From assembly GCA_025454925.1 (NCBI GenBank), contig JALONM010000049.1, positions 1 through 64,000 of the forward strand: 64,000 nt of DNA. The letters are read 5' to 3'. Both the position numbers and the translations under genes were made by a program. This DNA is from Cytophagaceae bacterium. GTDB lineage: Bacteria; Bacteroidota; Bacteroidia; Cytophagales; Cytophagaceae. This document shows positions 53,227 to 63,063 of this stretch, piece after piece. Numbering within the stretch: position 1 is the first letter of the stretch; each line of letters begins with the position of its first letter. A model generated the notes under the pieces. The model made no database searches, had not been told where the DNA came from, and saw nothing but the letters and a program-made list of their open reading frames with translations.

Positions 53227-55725
53227 ATGCACTTCGATCAAGCCATAGAAGAAACGGAAGCTCAGGCATTGTTTGCAGAGGTAATTTTACCTTTGCCTTT
53301 GCCACAACTGTTTACTTACCGTGTTCCGGTTTCTATGGAGGCACACGTAAAACCTGGCATTCGGGTTATGGTGCAGTTTGGTCCTAAACGTGTAATAACG
53401 GCAGTCGTTTTTCGCTTGCACCATCAGGCTCCCAAACAGTACGAAGTAAAAACAATTCTCGATGTATTGGACGAAAGCCCGGTTGTAAGTGCGCAGCAAT
53501 TCCAATTATGGAACTGGGTGGCAGAGTATTACATGTGCACCGTAGGAGAGGTGTTGCAGGCGGCTCTTCCAAGTGGATTAAAACTTTCCAGTGAATCCTA
53601 TCTTCAGCGAAATCCGGATTATCAGGGTAGCTATGAGTTTACCGAAGAGGAAAAATTTATTCTGGAAGAATTGGATAAGCATTCCATTTCGTACGCTCAG
53701 GCAGCTCAATTACTCAACAAGAAATCCATTCTCCCTATTATAAAATCACTGATTCGAAAAGATGTAATTCTGGTATTCGAACAAGTAAAAGAAAAATACA
53801 ATCCCAAAACAATACGTAAAGTAAGACTTACAGAAAAGTATAGAGATTCCACCAGTTTGGAATACTTGCTGGAGACTCTTGCTTCCAAAGTAAAACAACA
53901 GGAAGTTGTTCTGGCTTATTTGTCCTTGTGTCCACTATCAAGCCAGGAAATGCAATTGGCGGGTATTCCCAAAAATCTAGTAATTGAAAAAGGTGTTTCT
54001 GCTTCTTCCCTTCAAACTTTAATTCGTGCTGAAGTGATGGAAGAGTACCTGGAGGTAATTTCAAGATTCCATGAAATTCCTTCTAACCAAGAGCAGGGAT
54101 TTGAATTATCGTCTTTGCAACAAGAGAAGAAAGAAGAAATTCTAAATCATTTTGCAGAAGATAAAGTTGTTTTGTTGCACGGCATAACCGGCAGTGGGAA
54201 AACGGAGATCTATATGGATCTCATCCGGCAAGCCTTGCAAGGAGGTTCTCAGGTTTTGCTCTTGCTGCCTGAAATTGCGCTTACCAGCCAGATGGTGCAT
54301 CGCTTCCGCAAAGAGTTTGGGTCAACCCTGGGTGTGTATCATTCCAGGTATTCAGACAACGAGCGTGTTGAAGTTTGGCGTTCGGTAATTTCAGGAAAAT
54401 ATTCATTCATCATCGGAGTTCGTTCTTCGGTTTTTTTGCCCTTCGATAATCTCGGATTGATCATTGTAGATGAGGAACACGAAAGTTCTTATAAGCAGTA
54501 TGAGCCAGCCCCCCGATACCATGCCAGGGATACCGCCATTATGCTGGCAGGGTTTCATCATGCAAAAGTGTTGTTGGGTTCGGCTACTCCATCCCTGGAA
54601 TCGATGACGAATGCCGCACAAGGCCGTTGGGCTAAAGTAGAATTGTTGCAACGCTATGGTAACGCTCAATTGCCCTTGATAGAACTGATCGATTTGCGTA
54701 AGGAAAGAAAAAATAAATCCATGCAACTGGATTTTCCAGAGCGTCTTTTGGAGCAAATACGGAACCGCGTAGAGCAACAAGAACAAGTTATATTGTTTCA
54801 AAATCGAAGAGGATATTCACCGTACCTATCGTGTCAATTGTGTGGCTTTGTTCCTACGTGTGAACATTGTTCGGTTAGTCTTACCTACCATATGCGCAGC
54901 GGCGAATTGCGCTGCCATTATTGTGGCTATAACCGTAAAACTCCCAAGCAATGCCCAGCCTGCGGGAGTACTAAAATTTCAACGGTTGGATTTGGTACTG
55001 AAAAATTGGAAGACGATTTAACTACTTTGATGCGTGATATCAGGGTACAACGAATGGATTTGGATACCACACGTCAGAAGAACAGTTACAACTCTATCCT
55101 GGAAGATTTTCAATCAGGGAATACACAAGTGTTGGTTGGAACGCAGATGGTAACTAAAGGATTGGATTTTGATCATGTTACGCTGGTGTCGGTATTTGAT
55201 ATTGATCGTATGCTTTTTTTTCCAGACTTTCGGTCCTTAGAAAAAACATTTCAGGTATTGGTGCAGGTAAGTGGTCGCGCTGGTAGGCGCGGAAAGCGGG
55301 GATTGGTGAGCATTCAAACCTCCAAACCAGAAAGTCCCGTGTTTCAATGGGTGATGAACATGGATTTTAAATCATTTTACACTTATGAATGGGAAGAGCG
55401 GAAACGCTTTGCCTACCCGCCTTTCGTTCGGTTGCTGCTACTAACCGTAAAGGACCCGGATGAGCGATTAGCAGAGGAAATGTCGGAGTTGCTCGCTTCG
55501 GCTTTGCGCAAGGAATTGGGCACTTCCAGGGTACTAGGCCCGGAAGCACCTGTCATCAATCGAGTTCGAAATCAATATCTCATGCAAGTGATGATTAAAT
55601 TGGAAAAGGATAAAGTCAATATTCCAATGGTGAAAAAGTTTGTTGCCAAAACCATTCAAGTTCTATTGCAGCGAGAAAAGAAATTTAAAAAAACGTCTAT
55701 ACTCTGCGATGTGGATCCCGTTTAG
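53227..55725 (+). CDS. priA: Primosomal protein N' (replication restart helicase PriA)
   Basis: 832 residues if started at 53227. A TTG at codon 15 (53269) would give the family-typical beginning FAEVILPLPLPQLFTYRVP and would suit the promoter better, so the start is open. PriA reloads the replisome at stalled forks. Domains: N-terminal DNA-binding region, winged helix, Walker A HGITGSGKTEIY, Walker B IIVDEEHESSYKQ, then a zinc-binding insert with paired cysteines (CQLCGFVPTCEHC and CHYCGYNRKTPKQCPAC), and the helicase C domain (QVSGRAGRRGKRG). All key motifs are intact. Confidence 0.95.
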   Translation: MHFDQAIEETEAQALFAEVILPLPLPQLFTYRVPVSMEAHVKPGIRVMVQFGPKRVITAVVFRLHHQAPKQYEVKTILDVLDESPVVSAQQFQLWNWVAEYYMCTVGEVLQAALPSGLKLSSESYLQRNPDYQGSYEFTEEEKFILEELDKHSISYAQAAQLLNKKSILPIIKSLIRKDVILVFEQVKEKYNPKTIRKVRLTEKYRDSTSLEYLLETLASKVKQQEVVLAYLSLCPLSSQEMQLAGIPKNLVIEKGVSASSLQTLIRAEVMEEYLEVISRFHEIPSNQEQGFELSSLQQEKKEEILNHFAEDKVVLLHGITGSGKTEIYMDLIRQALQGGSQVLLLLPEIALTSQMVHRFRKEFGSTLGVYHSRYSDNERVEVWRSVISGKYSFIIGVRSSVFLPFDNLGLIIVDEEHESSYKQYEPAPRYHARDTAIMLAGFHHAKVLLGSATPSLESMTNAAQGRWAKVELLQRYGNAQLPLIELIDLRKERKNKSMQLDFPERLLEQIRNRVEQQEQVILFQNRRGYSPYLSCQLCGFVPTCEHCSVSLTYHMRSGELRCHYCGYNRKTPKQCPACGSTKISTVGFGTEKLEDDLTTLMRDIRVQRMDLDTTRQKNSYNSILEDFQSGNTQVLVGTQMVTKGLDFDHVTLVSVFDIDRMLFFPDFRSLEKTFQVLVQVSGRAGRRGKRGLVSIQTSKPESPVFQWVMNMDFKSFYTYEWEERKRFAYPPFVRLLLLTVKDPDERLAEEMSELLASALRKELGTSRVLGPEAPVINRVRNQYLMQVMIKLEKDKVNIPMVKKFVAKTIQVLLQREKKFKKTSILCDVDPV

Positions 55726-55754
55726 AAATGAAATACATGTAGTGGGGGAATTAG

Positions 55755-55762
55755 TAATTTTG
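55755..55762 (+). promoter_or_regulatory. -7 element (TAATTTTG) of the NUDIX gene
   Basis: Exact TAnnTTTG match 37 bp before the ATG at 55800 and 29 bp after the priA stop. No TTG lies at the ideal -33 distance. Confidence 0.55.
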
Positions 55763-55799
55763 AAAAAGTAATTGTAACACGAATTAACCTATCATACCA

Positions 55800-56354
55800 A
55801 TGCATTCAACGCAAGAAGAAAATCCTTGGCAAACACAGTCGAGCAAGGAAGTTTATTCGAATCCCTGGATTTCCTTGACTCATCGGGAGGTTATAAATCC
55901 TTCAGGAGGAAATGGAATTTATGGCGTGGTTCATTTTAAGAACAAAGCCATTGGCATAGTACCTGTAGACGAGGAAGGATACACCTATTTGGTAGGACAA
56001 TACCGGTATACCTTAAATGAATATAGCTGGGAGATACCAGAAGGAGGAGGGCCTCATGGCGAAGATCCTTTGGAAGCTGCCAAAAGAGAGTTAAAGGAAG
56101 AAACTGGTTTTGAAGCCCAACAATGGAAACTTATTTCTCGTATTCATACTTCAAATTCCGTTACCGATGAAGAAGGCTTTCTTTACTTGGCCACTGGTTT
56201 GATTGCTGGTGAAAGCGAACCAGAAGAAACGGAACAGTTGCGGGTAAAAAAAATATTGTTGAAAGAGGCCGTGGAAATGGTCATGAGAGACGAAATAACC
56301 GACTCGTTAAGCATTGCAGCTTTGTTAAAAGCGGCACGGATATTGAAAATATAA
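55800..56354 (+). CDS. NUDIX hydrolase (ADP-ribose pyrophosphatase-like)
   Basis: 184 residues. The complete Nudix box is present: G at the GGGPHGEDPLEAAKRELKEE start, with spacing G-x5-E-x7-REL-x-EE-x-G intact, within about residues 80-105. Features such as VGQYRYTLNEYSWEIPEGGG fit the ADP-ribose/nucleoside-diphosphate-sugar pyrophosphatase branch, which cleaves to AMP and a sugar phosphate. No signal peptide, so it is cytosolic. It has its own promoter after priA. The exact substrate is not fixed by the motif. Confidence 0.9.
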   Translation: MHSTQEENPWQTQSSKEVYSNPWISLTHREVINPSGGNGIYGVVHFKNKAIGIVPVDEEGYTYLVGQYRYTLNEYSWEIPEGGGPHGEDPLEAAKRELKEETGFEAQQWKLISRIHTSNSVTDEEGFLYLATGLIAGESEPEETEQLRVKKILLKEAVEMVMRDEITDSLSIAALLKAARILKI

Positions 56355-56460
56355 AAGGAAACGGAATTGTATTTCAGGAATCATCTTGAATGCCTGTAAT
56401 GATAATCCTACTGTTCAGAAATATGCATCTTTGTAACTTACACGTAAATTTCGTACACCT

Positions 56461-56910
56461 ATGAAAACCATCGTATTAATGCTGCTGGCATTTTTTTCCA
56501 TTCAAACCTTGAGTGCAGCCCCACCGGATAAAGCCAAGACAAAAGCGTATTTAATGAAGACAACAAGAGCTTTGGGTGTGGCACACATGACTGTAAAGAG
56601 AACCAAAAACTATGACGGTACGCTTGCCAAAGCAATTCGTCATCAACGAGTGGCTCGTAAAATGTATCAGGCCGGTAATTTAGGAAGAGCATTGGCGCAT
56701 TCCAGAAGAGCCCGTACTCTGGCCCGCGATATTATGAAAAACAACAAAGCAAAACCAAATCCTGATTTTGATTTTACCAAAGATGAACAAGCTCTTGTGA
56801 CCGATACAGCAACAGACTCCGAATTGGAAACAGAAATGACTACTCAGGAACCTGCAGCTGTAAAAGATGAAGATTTGATGAATGGAAGTTTGGATATTGA
56901 TGTAAAATAA
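56461..56910 (+). CDS. Small exported basic protein of unknown function
   Basis: 149 residues. The signal peptide is MKTIVLMLLAFFSIQTLSAA. The mature part is strongly basic with an Arg/Lys-rich centre (HSRRARTLARDIMKNNKA) and turns acidic at the C-terminus. No family is recognised. A terminator-like hairpin lies 11 bp after the stop, followed at once by another exported-protein gene. Confidence 0.55.
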   Translation: MKTIVLMLLAFFSIQTLSAAPPDKAKTKAYLMKTTRALGVAHMTVKRTKNYDGTLAKAIRHQRVARKMYQAGNLGRALAHSRRARTLARDIMKNNKAKPNPDFDFTKDEQALVTDTATDSELETEMTTQEPAAVKDEDLMNGSLDIDVK

Positions 56911-56920
56911 AATTCTGATC

Positions 56921-56950
56921 AACAACCTGGAGAATTCCAGGTTGTTGTTT
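56921..56950 (+). terminator. Hairpin three bases before a start codon
   Basis: AACAACCTGG-AGAATT-CCAGGTTGTT, a perfect 10-bp stem, followed by GTTT. It ends at 56946, and the next ATG is at 56953, so it is both a terminator candidate for the upstream gene and a structure over the ribosome-binding region of the downstream one. Confidence 0.6.
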
Positions 56951-56952
56951 AT

Positions 56953-57429
56953 ATGGCAAATCGGATTAAATATTTTTTTGTTGTATGCAGCGTGTTGTTG
57001 TTTGTTCAAAGCCTGCAGGCAGCCTCTGGTGCACTCGTATTTCCGCCCAATAGGCCCATTTCTTACCGAGCACAAGCATTCATAGAACCCACTCATACGA
57101 ATGTACCTTCCGCATCTGTCTCCCCACGATGGAAGGAGCTTAGGCATTCGCCAAAAAAAATTCGTAAAGCCCACATCGATCTTTTTCCGATTAATATAAA
57201 GAAGTATAAAAATGTATTTTGGAAAATAGGTGCCTTTACTTGCTCTGCCGGTATTTTCTGTGCACTTGGCGGTTTGCTGTTACTGTCCAACGTTTCCATC
57301 TATTTGTTTAATCTATTACTTTTCCTATTGCTGCTCGGAGCCATACTTTTGCTTCTTGGAGCGCCATTTTTATTAATAGGACATATTATTGGATCTGGAG
57401 GAGCTTCTGCGGAAGATGATTTGTACTAG
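56953..57429 (+). CDS. Exported membrane protein of unknown function
   Basis: 158 residues. A signal peptide (YFFVVCSVLLFVQSLQAA) is followed by a basic soluble segment, then two or three hydrophobic helices (CSAGIFCALGGLLLLS and LLLFLLLLGAILLLLGAPFL) and an acidic tail. No family is recognised. The start codon is almost covered by the preceding hairpin. It may be co-transcribed with the gene at 56461 if that hairpin leaks. Confidence 0.5.
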   Translation: MANRIKYFFVVCSVLLFVQSLQAASGALVFPPNRPISYRAQAFIEPTHTNVPSASVSPRWKELRHSPKKIRKAHIDLFPINIKKYKNVFWKIGAFTCSAGIFCALGGLLLLSNVSIYLFNLLLFLLLLGAILLLLGAPFLLIGHIIGSGGASAEDDLY

Positions 57430-57728
57430 TTTTAATTTCCAAATGCAGAATTTGTGGTAAGATACCAGAGTAGTTGATTTTTTTAAACCGTCTATTCTTA
57501 ATTGAAGCCTTGACTCCTTTGGTGAATGTCGATGGAACTCAGATCCAAGCTTGCTATTGCCAATTTAGAAAATCAAGGGCTCCAACGTATTTTTTAGGGT
57601 ACAAAAGCAACTAATTTCCGTGATTTTATTAGATGTATTTCAATAGAAGAATTTCTTTTGAAAATCCGGATTTAAAATAATAGCTTGATTTATTCTTCGT
57701 TTTATTTCTAAACCTCAAACATAACACG
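57430..57728. other. Spacer containing repeat copy G
   Basis: No gene. From about 57523 it carries a diverged copy of the hairpin repeat, listed separately. The promoter of the gene at 57729 is not evident. Confidence 0.55.
57523..57676 (+). repeat. Hairpin repeat copy G (diverged)
   Basis: Shows ATGGAACTCAGATCCAAG (decayed second hairpin), TTTAGAAAATCAAGGGCT with the matching distal arm decayed, and ATTTCAATAGAA-GAA-TTTCTTTTGAAAAT (fourth hairpin). It ends GGATTTAAAAT, like copies A and D. Confidence 0.5.
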
Positions 57729-58637
57729 ATGCGCCAACTTGTATATTTTTCATTATTGCTGCTAGTATTGAATTTTGAGTTTGTTCAAGCCCAAACAGTA
57801 GACAATAAAAAAGTAAAGCGGTATTCTGATCTTAGTATTGTTGTGTCATCATTATCGTATCGTAAGATGGGTAAAAATACCATGAATGCGGCGGTTGCAG
57901 AAGTGCCTTGGTATTCGTCGTATGTGCAACAAATTGAGAAGGGTGCTGTAACAAGACGGTATCCTAATGAACGTGGTAATTCTCTGGCGATACAACGCAG
58001 TTGGCAACTAGGGTTGCAAAGCACCCCAGAGGGAGATCCATGTTATCTTTTTCGTGCAGGTTTTTCTTATGCTTCGGTTTATGCTTATAAATCCAATCGG
58101 TATCTTCGATTGAATGAACGCATCGATACTCTTGTTGATGCATCCAATACTAGCCTTTGGGTAGATACATCCGAAACACTGAATTATAAAACTGATATGT
58201 ATACCCGCATGGTATCCACCGATTTTTCATTACACAAGTGGATATCGCTGCCGCCCAGGTTTGTTATGACAGCTGGCATTGGTTTTTCCATGGGTATGGT
58301 TTTGCCAACAAAAGTTGAAATGAAAAAGGAACAGTATAATAGTCGAATAGCCTATCCAGCGAATGCTTCCAATACGTCGGATCGGATTGTACCAACAACT
58401 TTAGGTCCCGTGCAGGAAGATAAAAAGGCGCAATCCGTCACTTTATCCAGAGGGTGGTTTTCTTCGGTCCTTGTACCGGTTTCTATTCGGTTTAAGTTAA
58501 GTCAGAAGGAAAATGTTCTTGCGAGAATGAGCCTTGCATTGGAGTATACCTTGCGTTGGAATGTTCGAATACAAGAAAAGAGTCTGGATGCCGGTCATGG
58601 CCACGCCATGGGGTTGGGAATTATTTTCAGAACATAA
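57729..58637 (+). CDS. Exported protein, probable outer-membrane barrel
   Basis: 302 residues. The signal peptide (MRQLVYFSLLLLVLNFEFVQ) precedes a protein with alternating aromatic and polar residues typical of barrel strands (LFRAGFSYASVYAYKSN, VSIRFKLSQKENVLARMSLA). It ends HAMGLGIIFRT, with a C-terminal aromatic-containing strand as in many outer-membrane proteins. No family is recognised. It stands alone; the minus-strand glucosidase gene converges on it. Confidence 0.5.
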   Translation: MRQLVYFSLLLLVLNFEFVQAQTVDNKKVKRYSDLSIVVSSLSYRKMGKNTMNAAVAEVPWYSSYVQQIEKGAVTRRYPNERGNSLAIQRSWQLGLQSTPEGDPCYLFRAGFSYASVYAYKSNRYLRLNERIDTLVDASNTSLWVDTSETLNYKTDMYTRMVSTDFSLHKWISLPPRFVMTAGIGFSMGMVLPTKVEMKKEQYNSRIAYPANASNTSDRIVPTTLGPVQEDKKAQSVTLSRGWFSSVLVPVSIRFKLSQKENVLARMSLALEYTLRWNVRIQEKSLDAGHGHAMGLGIIFRT

Positions 58638-58658
58638 AACACATCATAGCAAAATAAA

Positions 58659-58690
58659 CGGCAGAGAATCTCAAAGGAAATTCTCTGCCG
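58659..58690. terminator. Terminator between the exported protein and the GH63 gene
   Basis: CGGCAGAGAAT pairs perfectly with ATTCTCTGCCG (58680-58690). On the minus strand it is followed by TTTATTTT, so it most likely ends the GH63 transcript. Confidence 0.7.
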
Positions 58691-58712
58691 GATGTAAGAA
58701 GGATCGGGATAT

Positions 58713-61340
58713 TTACCGGTTGTATTGTTGGTCAATCAGATCGGCTACCAATCCGGTCCATCCGGTTTGATGGGATGCACCAATGCCGGTTCCTTTATCT
58801 CCATGGAAGTATTCGTAAAACAGGATGTGCTCATTGAAATGAGGATCCTTCTGGAATAATGGATTATTGCCGTATACAGGGCGATTGCCTTCCGTATCTT
58901 TTCTGAATATGTTGATGAGGCGCTTACTGATTTCGTCGGCTACTTGTTTTAGATTCATCCAATTTCCTGAGTCCGTAGGGAATTCCACCTGGAATTCATC
59001 TCCATAGAAAGCATGGAACTTTTTCAAGGATTCGATAATCATATAATTCACCGGAAACCAAACAGGACCTCTCCAGTTGCTATTTCCTCCGAACATACCG
59101 CTGTTGGATTCTCCTGGCATATATTCCACGCGGTAGGCATGATCACCCCATTTTAATTCGTAAGGATTTTCTTCATGGTATTTAGAAAGGGCACGAATTC
59201 CAAACTCGCTTAAAAATTCTTTTTCATCCAGCATACGGGTAAGGATGGAACGCAATCGTGTTCTTCTTACCAGGGATAATTTTCTTCGTACACCCACATG
59301 TTCAACTTGTCTCCAGGAAAGCAGGGATGCGAATTCCGGACGATAATTCAGAAACCATTCCATCCTTCTTTTGAAATGAGGAAAGCGATCTATGTTTTCG
59401 GGCTCCAGGGTTTCGACAGCAAACAAAGGAATCAACCCTACCATGGATCGTACCTTTAAGGGTGTATAATTGCCATCGTGGGTATTGAGTACGTCGTAGA
59501 AGAATTCATCTTCTTCGTTCCATAAGTTTAACGCACTTCCATGCAAATTGGCGATGGCACCTGCAATGTGCATGAAATGCTCGAAGAATTTGGAGGCAGT
59601 GTCTTCGTAGGCAGAATTGGTTTTAGCAAGTTCAAGGGCGATGCGCATCATGTCCAGTGAATACATCGCCATCCAGCTTGTGCCATCGGCCTGTTCAATG
59701 CTGCCACCCATGGGGAGCGGCGCACTGCGGTCAAAAACTCCGATGTTGTCCAATCCCAGGAATCCGCCTTCAAAAATATTATGGCCTTCACTGTCCTTGC
59801 GGTTTACCCACCAGGTGAAGTTGAGCAGCAATTTGTGGAAAATACGCTCCAGGAAATTGATGTCCCCCTTGCCATATAAATCCCTTTCGATTTCATATAC
59901 CCTCCAGGCACCCCAGGCGTGCACGGGTGGATTAACATCGCTGAAACTCCATTCGTACGCGGGAATCTGACCGTTCGGGTGCATGTACCATTCTCGCAAC
60001 AACAGCAACAACTGCCGTTTGGCAAAATCCGGGTCTACCAGGGCGATTGGTATCGTGTGGAAAGCCAGGTCCCATGCGGCATACCAAGGGTATTCCCATT
60101 TGTCGGGCATGGAAATGACTTCCATATTATTCAAATGCTTCCAATCTCTGTTCCTGCCATACAAGCGCTGATGCGAAGGCACAGAAGTCGTAGAGTCTCC
60201 CTTCAGCCAAATGGATACATCGAAATAATAAAATTGTTTGGTTATCAGCATGCCTGCGAAGGCCTGACGTTGAATAGATTTTAATTCAGGCTCTACAACA
60301 TTTCCTGAAAGTTCATTGTAAAATTCATCGGCCTCCTGAATCCTTGCTCTGAAGATATAGTCGAAATCAAGGAATGCATTTTCCAATGTCTTTTCAGACA
60401 AACGCAGTTTAATCACTTTGGGTTTGCCTGGTTCTACGTTATAGGCAAAACGCAGTCCAGCTTTGGTTCCGCGTAATTCCGGATTAACTGCGTCTTCTTT
60501 CGCATCTACGATGTAATTGTTGATGCCATCTTTCCAATATCCAGGGGTAGGTTCGTGACCATACACCACCTCATGATTGGTTTCGTTGTTGCAAAACAAT
60601 AGTTCTGGATGTCCATCATAATGCAAGTGATACAAACCCCAGTCTTTGTGGTGAATTTCGAGTGTTTTAGCGTCGGTAGCTTTTATCTCCGGACGGTAAT
60701 CACCAGGAATAAACGACCAGAAATTTCTAAACCATATCGTTGGTATAAGGTGTATAGGAGCAGGCTCCGGACCCCTGTTATGAATGGTAATGCGAATACA
60801 TAAATCTTCCTGGTCGGCTTTTGCGTACTCCGTATATACATCAAAATACCTTCCTTCATCGAAGATCGAAGTATCCTGAATTTCATATTCAGGATTTGCT
60901 CTTCCCCGGATGTGGTTTTCTACAATTAAATCCTCGTAGGGAAATCGGTTGTGAGGATATTTGTATAGAAATTTCATGTAGGAATGTGTAGGTGTGCTAT
61001 CGAGGTAGTAATAACATTCCTTCACGTCTTCTCCGTGATTTCCTTGGTTTCCGGTGAGTCCGAAAAGCCGTTCTTTGAGGAAAGGATCTTTTTCATTCCA
61101 CATGGAGACGGCAAAGCAAATAAATTGCTTGTAGTCACTGATGCCCATTAAGCCATCTTCTCCCCAGCGATAGGCGCGGCTTCGGGAGGTATTAAAGTTA
61201 AAGTACTCCCAGGCACTGCCATCCGGACTATAATCCTCGCGCACCGTTCCCCATTGTCTTTCGGACAAATAGGGCCCCCACTTTTTCCAACCTCGGTTGC
61301 TACGGGTTAATAATACTCTGTCTTTTTCAATATTGGACAT
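58713..61340 (-). CDS. GH63-type (MGH1-like) glucosidase
   Basis: 875 residues from ATG 61340 ([17 protein letters not shown]); an in-frame TTG six codons earlier is less likely. The sequence has the layout of cytosolic glucosidase or mannosylglycerate-hydrolase-like GH63 proteins: an N-terminal beta-sandwich region with [20 protein letters not shown], then an (alpha/alpha)6 barrel with [32 protein letters not shown] and [20 protein letters not shown]. No signal peptide is present. It likely cleaves an intracellular alpha-glucoside. It is divergent from glpD and ends at its own terminator. Confidence 0.87.
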   Translation of the reverse strand: MSNIEKDRVLLTRSNRGWKKWGPYLSERQWGTVREDYSPDGSAWEYFNFNTSRSRAYRWGEDGLMGISDYKQFICFAVSMWNEKDPFLKERLFGLTGNQGNHGEDVKECYYYLDSTPTHSYMKFLYKYPHNRFPYEDLIVENHIRGRANPEYEIQDTSIFDEGRYFDVYTEYAKADQEDLCIRITIHNRGPEPAPIHLIPTIWFRNFWSFIPGDYRPEIKATDAKTLEIHHKDWGLYHLHYDGHPELLFCNNETNHEVVYGHEPTPGYWKDGINNYIVDAKEDAVNPELRGTKAGLRFAYNVEPGKPKVIKLRLSEKTLENAFLDFDYIFRARIQEADEFYNELSGNVVEPELKSIQRQAFAGMLITKQFYYFDVSIWLKGDSTTSVPSHQRLYGRNRDWKHLNNMEVISMPDKWEYPWYAAWDLAFHTIPIALVDPDFAKRQLLLLLREWYMHPNGQIPAYEWSFSDVNPPVHAWGAWRVYEIERDLYGKGDINFLERIFHKLLLNFTWWVNRKDSEGHNIFEGGFLGLDNIGVFDRSAPLPMGGSIEQADGTSWMAMYSLDMMRIALELAKTNSAYEDTASKFFEHFMHIAGAIANLHGSALNLWNEEDEFFYDVLNTHDGNYTPLKVRSMVGLIPLFAVETLEPENIDRFPHFKRRMEWFLNYRPEFASLLSWRQVEHVGVRRKLSLVRRTRLRSILTRMLDEKEFLSEFGIRALSKYHEENPYELKWGDHAYRVEYMPGESNSGMFGGNSNWRGPVWFPVNYMIIESLKKFHAFYGDEFQVEFPTDSGNWMNLKQVADEISKRLINIFRKDTEGNRPVYGNNPLFQKDPHFNEHILFYEYFHGDKGTGIGASHQTGWTGLVADLIDQQYNR

Positions 61341-61446
61341 ATCCGGAAGTATTTTCAATAAAAATCAATGTTACTAAATATAATTTGTAAATTTCTTTAC
61401 TAAATACCCAGAATATTACAAGGTTTTCACCAAACTTGCCTCAAAA

Positions 61447-63054
61447 GTGGAAGTAAATCGTCGAAATCGAAAAGAAATTCTCGAAAAAGCCACAAATCAA
61501 ACGTGGGATCTCTGCATCATCGGAGGCGGCATCACCGGAGCAGGTATCCTGCTGGATGCCGTTAGCAGAGGAATGAGCGTGCTATTGTTGGAACAGCATG
61601 ATTTCGCATCCGGCACCAGTGGTAAGTCTACCAAGCTCATTCATGGCGGATTGCGCTACCTTAAAAATTTAGAGTTTGGGTTAGTGCGAGAGGTCGGCAG
61701 AGAACGTGCCATTGTTTATAAAAATGCTCCGCACATTACGCGTCCGGAGCCTTTGCTACTGCCTTTGGTAAAAGGTGGAAGCCTCACTCCTTTTTCAGCA
61801 AGCATCGGATTGTGGCTCTACGATTGGCTGGCAGGAGTTTCTAAAAAAGAAAGACGACGTATGATCCGAAAGGCATCGGTGATGGCCCTGGAACCCGGAC
61901 TCGATGAAAAACAAATTATTGGAGGAGCCTGGTATTACGAATATCGAACCGACGATGCTCGTTTAACACTGGCGCTTATCCGCAAAGCAGTGCAATTGGG
62001 AGGGCTGGCCTTGCCTTATGCACGGGTAGAATCCATACATTCCAATCAGGGATTTCAATTGCTTGTGAAAGATCAATATGGAGATCATTCTGTGCCAATA
62101 TTCGCGAAACACCTTATCAATGCTTCTGGGCCTTGGATGGATGGCGTAGTGAAGTTGCAGGAACCTCAGGCAGCAGAAAAATTATTGCTCTCCCAGGGAA
62201 TTCATGTGGTGGTGGATGCTTCGCGTTTACCCATCGGACAGGCTATGTATTTCGATACCCCCGACAAGCGAATGATTTTTACCATTCCCAGAGAGGGGAA
62301 AGTATACATTGGCACCACCGAGCATATTACTACTTTACAGGCGGCAGAACAAACGAAGATAGAACACGCCCAGTATTTGTTACAGTGTGTGAACCATCTG
62401 TTCCCGAGTTATGCCTTGCAGTTGTCGGACATTGAATCGGTGTGGGCCGGTGTGCGACCGCTTATATTGCAAAAAGGAAAAAAGCCCGGTGAAGTAAGTC
62501 GCAAAGATGAATTATTCCTCCACGACAGCGGTATGGTGAGCATTGCAGGTGGAAAACTTACCGGTTACCGTAAAATGGCTCAAAAGGCAGTTGATGTAAT
62601 TGCCCATCGAATGGGAATAAAAAAGTCATGCAGTACCGATACGATTCGCTTGTTTGATTCGGATTGGAATGCTGAGCAAGTAGATGCCAAGGCGTCTTCC
62701 TTCGTAGAGAAGGCCACACGCATGGGGGTGCCTGAGAAGGTCGCTTTTCGCTGGGCATGGTCCTATGGCGCCGAAGCCAATCAACTCTTAGAGGAGTTTT
62801 TACGTACTAAAGAAATATCCGGGAATTCCTGGTTGAAGGCCGAAATTTATTTTTCAGTGACTCATGAATACTTGCTTTCTACCATGGATTTTTTGATTCG
62901 AAGAACTTCTGTTTTTTATTTTGATAAATCACTCGCTGATCAGATAAAAATGGAAGTACATGCACTCCTGAGCGAATGTTTGGGGTGGTCAGAAAAGGAA
63001 CGTGAGGCAGATCTTCGATACATACAGCAATGCTTCGGTAGTTTGTATCAATAA
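61447..63054 (+). CDS. glpD: Glycerol-3-phosphate dehydrogenase/oxidase (FAD)
   Basis: 535 residues with a GTG start at 61447; no in-frame ATG lies upstream within reach. The FAD-binding motif is DLCIIGGGITGAGILLDA, followed by SGTSGKSTKLIHGGLRYL, which is diagnostic of GlpD. It oxidises sn-glycerol 3-phosphate to dihydroxyacetone phosphate and feeds electrons to the quinone pool at the inner membrane. The C-terminal cap domain is complete. A histidine kinase gene follows 9 bp later, so the two may share a transcript. Confidence 0.94.
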   Translation: MEVNRRNRKEILEKATNQTWDLCIIGGGITGAGILLDAVSRGMSVLLLEQHDFASGTSGKSTKLIHGGLRYLKNLEFGLVREVGRERAIVYKNAPHITRPEPLLLPLVKGGSLTPFSASIGLWLYDWLAGVSKKERRRMIRKASVMALEPGLDEKQIIGGAWYYEYRTDDARLTLALIRKAVQLGGLALPYARVESIHSNQGFQLLVKDQYGDHSVPIFAKHLINASGPWMDGVVKLQEPQAAEKLLLSQGIHVVVDASRLPIGQAMYFDTPDKRMIFTIPREGKVYIGTTEHITTLQAAEQTKIEHAQYLLQCVNHLFPSYALQLSDIESVWAGVRPLILQKGKKPGEVSRKDELFLHDSGMVSIAGGKLTGYRKMAQKAVDVIAHRMGIKKSCSTDTIRLFDSDWNAEQVDAKASSFVEKATRMGVPEKVAFRWAWSYGAEANQLLEEFLRTKEISGNSWLKAEIYFSVTHEYLLSTMDFLIRRTSVFYFDKSLADQIKMEVHALLSECLGWSEKEREADLRYIQQCFGSLYQ

Positions 63055-63063
63055 TTTCCTCTT

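Noticed and set aside
54403-54801. 132-codon minus-strand open frame
   Set aside because: Antisense to the helicase core of priA, whose motifs are intact.
56680-57174. 164-codon minus-strand open frame
   Set aside because: Covers parts of two exported-protein genes and a hairpin; the two plus-strand genes have signal peptides and this frame has none.
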